64,000 nt of DNA from JAGWAJ01 sp965215155 (lineage in GTDB: Bacteria; Acidobacteriota; Vicinamibacteria; Vicinamibacterales; UBA8438), in assembly GCA_965215155.1 (NCBI GenBank), contig CBDCCY010000004.1:2604001-2668000 (forward strand), given 5' to 3'. A model generated the notes under the pieces. It had not been told where the DNA came from. It made no database searches and saw only the letters and a program-made list of their open reading frames with translations. Position 1 is the stretch's first letter. Each line of letters starts with the position of its first letter. Of the stretch, positions 60,661 through 64,000 are shown in pieces. Made by a program: the position numbers and the translations under genes.

Positions 60661-60810
60661 GCAACCGGCTACGCCGCAGGGGGCGCCGACGAGAAGCAGG
60701 CGATCGACGCGGCCCGCCTCGCCGCAGCGGATCGCGGCGGGCCAACCGGCCCGGGCGAGCCTGGCCGGTTGCGCCGACGCCGGACAGGTCAGCCGGACGC
60801 CGGCTTCCGC

Positions 60811-60881
60811 CGGGCCGCGGCCAGGACGCGGCCCGGCCCACGGCATCGGGCGCCGCCCGCGCCGCCCGGCGCCCGATGCCG
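60811..60881. terminator. Two consecutive strong hairpins upstream of fdnG
   Basis: The first stem has 9 bp (60811-60819 with 60827-60835). The second has 14 bp (60841-60854 with 60868-60881, 13-base loop). They separate the SnoaL-like gene from the formate dehydrogenase operon. No T-run is present; they may terminate transcription or block readthrough. Confidence 0.6.
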
Positions 60882-60892
60882 CCGTCGCGTTG

Positions 60893-60901
60893 TGGTATAA
60901 C
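60893..60901 (+). promoter_or_regulatory. Extended -10 promoter candidate of the formate dehydrogenase operon
   Basis: TGGTATAAC fits an extended -10 element (TGnTATAAT) and is the only AT-rich hexamer in this GC-rich gap. It lies 21 bases before ATG 60923. No good -35 was seen. Confidence 0.45.
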
Positions 60902-60922
60902 GGGCGCAGAACGGAACGACGC

Positions 60923-63900
60923 ATGGACATTTCCAGACGCACGTTCATCAAGGCCGCGGCGACGGGCGGCGCGGCCGTCAGCGCGCTCGGCTTCGACCTG
61001 CGGCCCGCCCACGCCGCCGTCCGGCAGCTCAAGATCCGGAACGCCACCGAGTACCGGACGGTCTGCCCCTACTGCGCGGTGGGCTGCGGGACGATCGCCT
61101 ACGTCCACGGCAGCGGCGGGCTGAACACGACCAACACCGTGATCCACGTCGAGGGCGACCCCGACAGCCCGATCAACGGGGGCACCCTCTGCCCGAAGGG
61201 CGCGTCGCAGATGCAGCTTGCGGTCAGCCCGCGGCTGCGGCACCAGCCGCTGCTGCGCCGGGCCGGCGCCGCCGACTGGGAAGAGGTCGACTGGGACACG
61301 GCGATGGACTGGTTCGCGCGGAAGTTCAAGGATGCGCGCGACGCCTCGTTCCGCGAGCGGGACGACGAGGGCCGCGTCGTCAACCGCGCCGACGGCGTCG
61401 CCTGGGTCGGCAGCGCCACCGTGTCGAACGAGGACGCCTACCTCATCACGAAGACGATGCGCGCCATGGGCCTGGTGTATATCGACCACCAGGCCCGCAT
61501 ATGACACAGCCCCACGGTGGCCAGTCTGGCCGCCACGTTCGGACGGGGCGCGATGACCAACCACTGGAAGGACATCAAGAACACCGATGTCATCCTGGTG
61601 ATGGGCGCGAACCCGGCGGAGAACCACCCCTGCGGGTTCAAGTGGGCGGTCGAGGCGCGTGACAACCGGGGCGCGAAGCTCCTGACCATCGATCCGCGCT
61701 TCACGCGGACGTCGGCCGTGGCCGACCGCCACATGCAGATCCGGCCCGGCTCCGACATCGCGGTACTCGGCGGCCTGATCCGCTACGCCCTCGAGAACGA
61801 CCTCCACCACGCCGACTACGTGCGGGCCCACACCAACGCCACGTTCGTCGTCGGCGAGGAGTACGGCTTCGCCGACGGGCTGTTCGCCGGCTTCGACGAG
61901 GCCGCGAGCAACTACGACCGCACGGCATGGGACTACGAGCGCGGCCCCGACGGCTACGTCCGCCGGGATCCGACGCTGGGACACCCCCGCTCCGTCTTCC
62001 GGTTGCTCAAGCGGCACTACGACCGCTACACGCCGGAAGTGGTCGCCGACATCGCAGGTTGTTCCGTCGACGAGTTCCTGCAGATGGCAGAGATCATCTG
62101 CTCGACGGGGCGGGCCGACCGGGTCGGGACCATCATGTACGCGGTCGGCTGGACGATGCACACGGTCGGCAGCCAGATCATCCGGACGGCGGCCATCCTG
62201 CAGCTCCTGCTCGGGAACATCGGCCGTCCCGGCGGCGGCATCAATGCGCTGCGCGGGCACGCCAACGTGCAGGGGGCCACGGATCACGCCATCGTCGCCG
62301 GCATCCTGCCGGGCTACCTCAAGGTGCCGACGCCGCCCCAGACGTCGCTGGCGCGCCACATGAGCGAGTCGACGCCGCGCCCCCTCGTCCGCGACACCGT
62401 CAACTACTGGGGCAACTACCCGAAGTTCTACATCTCGCAGATGAAGGCGTGGTTCGGCGAGCACGCCACGCGCGACAACGACTTCGCCTACGACTACCTG
62501 GCGAAGCAGGACGGCGACGCGACCTGGCTGACCATCTGGGACAAGGCGCACCAGGGGACGCTCGAAGGGTTCGTCGCCCTCGGGTTCAATCCGCTGCTCG
62601 CCGGCCCGGACGTGCCCCGCCTGCTCGACGCGATGTCGAAGCTGAAGTGGAAGGTGGTCATCGACCCCTTCATGCTCGACTCGGCCGAGTTCTGGAAGGC
62701 GCCCGGGATGAACCCGGCCGAAATCGACACCGAGGTGCTGTACCTCCCGTCGTCCCATTGGATCGAGCGCGACGGCTCGTTCACCAACAGCGGGCGCTGG
62801 GCGCAGTGGAAGGAGAAGGCGGTCGATCCGCCGATCGGCGTCCGGTCCGACACCTGGATCCTGTCGGAGCTCTTCTGGCGCGTGAAGGAGCTCTACCAGG
62901 CCGAGGGCGGCGCCTGGAACGACCCGATCCAGCACCTGACGTGGGATTACCTGAACCCGCGCGAGCCGTCGATGATCGAGCTGGCGAAGGAGATCAACGG
63001 CTACGACCTGCGCACGGGACAGCTGCTCTCGTCGTTCGGCGAGCTGGCCGACGACGGGACGACGAGCTCCGGCAACTGGATCTACACCGGCAGCTACACC
63101 GAGGCCGGCAATCAGATGCAGCGCCGCGGCACGGACGACCCGGGGGGCCTCGGGATGCACCACGACTGGGCGTTCAGTTGGCCGGCCAACCGCCGCGTGC
63201 TCTACAACCGCGCCTCGGCCGACGCCGAAGGGCGGCCGTGGGACGAGAGCCGCGCCGGCATCGCCTGGAACGGGCGGGAATGGATAGGCGACGTGCCGGA
63301 CTACGGCCGGACGACGCCGCCCGATGCGGCGGGCGCCTTCATCATGACCGAGGAGGGCGTCGCTCGCCTGTTCAGCAGCCAGCAACTGGCCGACGGGCCG
63401 TTCTCCGAGCACTACGAGCCGGTCGAGAGCCCGTCGCCGAACGCGCTGCACGACAACGTGCCGACGAACCCGGTCATCCGCTGGTACGACGGCGTCCGCG
63501 AGTCGCTCGCCAACGGCGACGACGACTACCCCTACGCCTGCACCATCTACCGCGTCGTCGAACGCGAGCACTTCGTCACCAGCAACGTGCCGCTGCTGGT
63601 CGAGACGATGCCCGACTTCTTCGTCGAGCTCCCCGAGGGGCTGGCGGCGGAGAAGGGCATCCCGAACGGCAGTCAGGTCCGCGTCTGGTCGAAGCGGGGC
63701 GAGGTGCAGGGCACGGCCATCGTCACCAAGCGCATCAAGCCGCTGCGCGTCAACGGCAGGGTGGTCTGGACGGTCGGCATCCCGGTGCACTGGGGCTTCA
63801 TCGGCATCACCCAGGGGTCGATGGCCAACCTGCTGACGCCGTTCATCGGGGACGCGAACACGCGCTGCCCCGAGTTCAAGTCGTTCCTGGTCAACGTGGA

Positions 63901-63931
63901 GCCAGCGGGGCCGGCCCGGATGGAGACCTGA
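60923..63931 (+). CDS. fdnG: Selenocysteine-containing formate dehydrogenase alpha subunit (UGA recoded)
   Basis: The 1002-residue molybdo/tungsto-enzyme oxidises formate at the periplasmic face. The Tat signal is SRRTFIKAAATGG. The 4Fe-4S cluster cysteines are C48, C51, C55 and C90. The frame runs through TGA at 61502-61504 without shifting: DHQARI, then Sec194, then HSPTVASLAATFGRGAMTNHWKDIK, matching the Sec196 region of E. coli FdnG. A SECIS-like hairpin follows immediately. Later blocks are VMGANPAENHPCGFKWAVEA, RFTRTSAVAD and RPGGGINALRGHANVQG, and the end (FLVNVEPAG) is of family type. Length is close to E. coli FdnG (1015). Conventional calling would split it in two at TGA. Confidence 0.95.
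61502..61504 (+). other. In-frame UGA read as selenocysteine
   Basis: TGA follows GCC CGC ATA and precedes CAC AGC CCC ACG GTG, in the exact position of the catalytic Sec of FdnG-type enzymes (Sec194 here). Both sides are in the same frame and are strongly conserved. Confidence 0.93.
61516..61534 (+). promoter_or_regulatory. SECIS-like hairpin for UGA recoding
   Basis: GGTGGCC (61516-61522) pairs with GGCCGCC (61528-61534), one T-G wobble, around the loop AGTCT. The GUCU of the loop starts 20 bases after the UGA, the same spacing as in E. coli fdhF (GGUCU loop bound by SelB). Confidence 0.85.
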
Positions 63932-63934
63932 TCG

Positions 63935-64000
63935 ATGGCCGACTCTCTCACCATCCGCCGCGTCTCCGCGACCCCGGACGCCTACGTCCCCATCAGCGCG
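63935..64000 (+). CDS. Start of the next gene, probably formate dehydrogenase beta (Fe-S) subunit
   Basis: ATG 63935 begins MADSLTIRRVSATPDAYVPISA and runs off the window. It starts four bases after the fdnG stop. The iron-sulfur subunit normally follows the catalytic gene in this operon, so FdnH-like is the expected identity, but the 22 visible residues are not diagnostic. Confidence 0.5.
   Translation, partial: MADSLTIRRVSATPDAYVPISA

Larger units (their letters stand above)
60661..60922. other. Gap holding a gene relic, two hairpins and the fdnG promoter
   Basis: At about 60682-60752 the bases resemble the 3' end of the secreted-protein gene at 55269 (KQAIDAARL versus QQAIDAARL) with a two-base deletion. 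Two strong stems follow: CGGGCCGCG with CGCGGCCCG (60811-60835), and a 14-bp stem (60841-60854 with 60868-60881). Then comes a TATAAC -10 candidate. Confidence 0.7.

Noticed and set aside
61490..61520. Frameshift or nonsense mutation in the formate dehydrogenase gene
   Set aside because: Both sides are in the same frame, TGA is at the exact Sec position and a SECIS-like hairpin follows.
60632..63790. Minus-strand frame of about 1050 codons opposite fdnG
   Set aside because: It is a high-GC antisense shadow; the plus strand carries a full formate dehydrogenase.
1..64000. CRISPR arrays, tRNA and rRNA genes
   Set aside because: No regularly spaced repeats were found; the repeats present are tandem or dispersed hairpins. 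No tRNA cloverleaf or rRNA sequence was recognised by eye.

Overview
The window looks like a chromosomal segment from a very GC-rich Gram-negative bacterium, most likely an acidobacterium of the Vicinamibacteria type. That placement is an inference. It rests on base composition, the secreted DUF1592/DUF1552 pair, a BamA-like outer-membrane barrel, tannase-family esterases and many secreted proteins of unknown function. No rRNA or tRNA gene, CRISPR array or replication origin was recognised. Because GC is high, long open frames run antisense to most genes; these were treated as shadows.

Layout. 1-10.5 kb: a membrane protein, an intact IS630-family element sitting in its stop codon, a YheT-like hydrolase with a frameshift, DUF72, small conserved proteins, a TlpA-type thioredoxin, a large metallopeptidase/propeller/barrel protein and a stand-alone LigD-type 3'-phosphoesterase. 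10.5-27.6 kb: two apparently identical group II introns, each placed exactly at the start codon of a transporter gene (sodium:solute symporter, OPT family). Between them lie yggX, a molybdopterin oxidoreductase, an ABC ATPase lacking its signature region, DUF3810, DUF2891, metF and an AbgT transporter. 27.6-36.3 kb: a DUF2442-HTH/DUF4160 pair, an SGNH hydrolase, a Sel1 protein, tadA, a DUF3516 helicase (frameshifted), nadE and DUF3014. 36.3-50.9 kb: a CHRD protein with a CoA-transferase, two tandem tannase-family esterases, two tandem AAA/PD-(D/E)XK paralogues, the DUF1552/DUF1592 pair and an ankyrin protein. 51.0-57.3 kb: an accessory patch with an AAA ATPase plus TOPRIM pair, an MNT/HEPN pair, fdhD, a Uma2 gene with a deleted second copy, and a GmrSD-type restriction relic. 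57.4-64 kb: secreted proteins and then a formate dehydrogenase operon whose catalytic subunit is a selenoprotein: an in-frame UGA is followed by a SECIS-like hairpin. The window ends inside the next gene, probably the iron-sulfur subunit.

Connections. FdhD (53.5 kb) sulfurates the molybdenum cofactor needed by the formate dehydrogenase at 60.9 kb. The AAA/TOPRIM and MNT/HEPN modules, the restriction relic and the Uma2 copies form a small, partly decayed defence-like island. The introns and the IS element all sit at codon boundaries where start or stop codons are re-created, so none of them destroys its host gene. Four otherwise well-conserved genes carry single-base indels, and a fifth has an in-frame stop. 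That pattern may be sequencing or assembly error and should be kept in mind when reading the broken genes.
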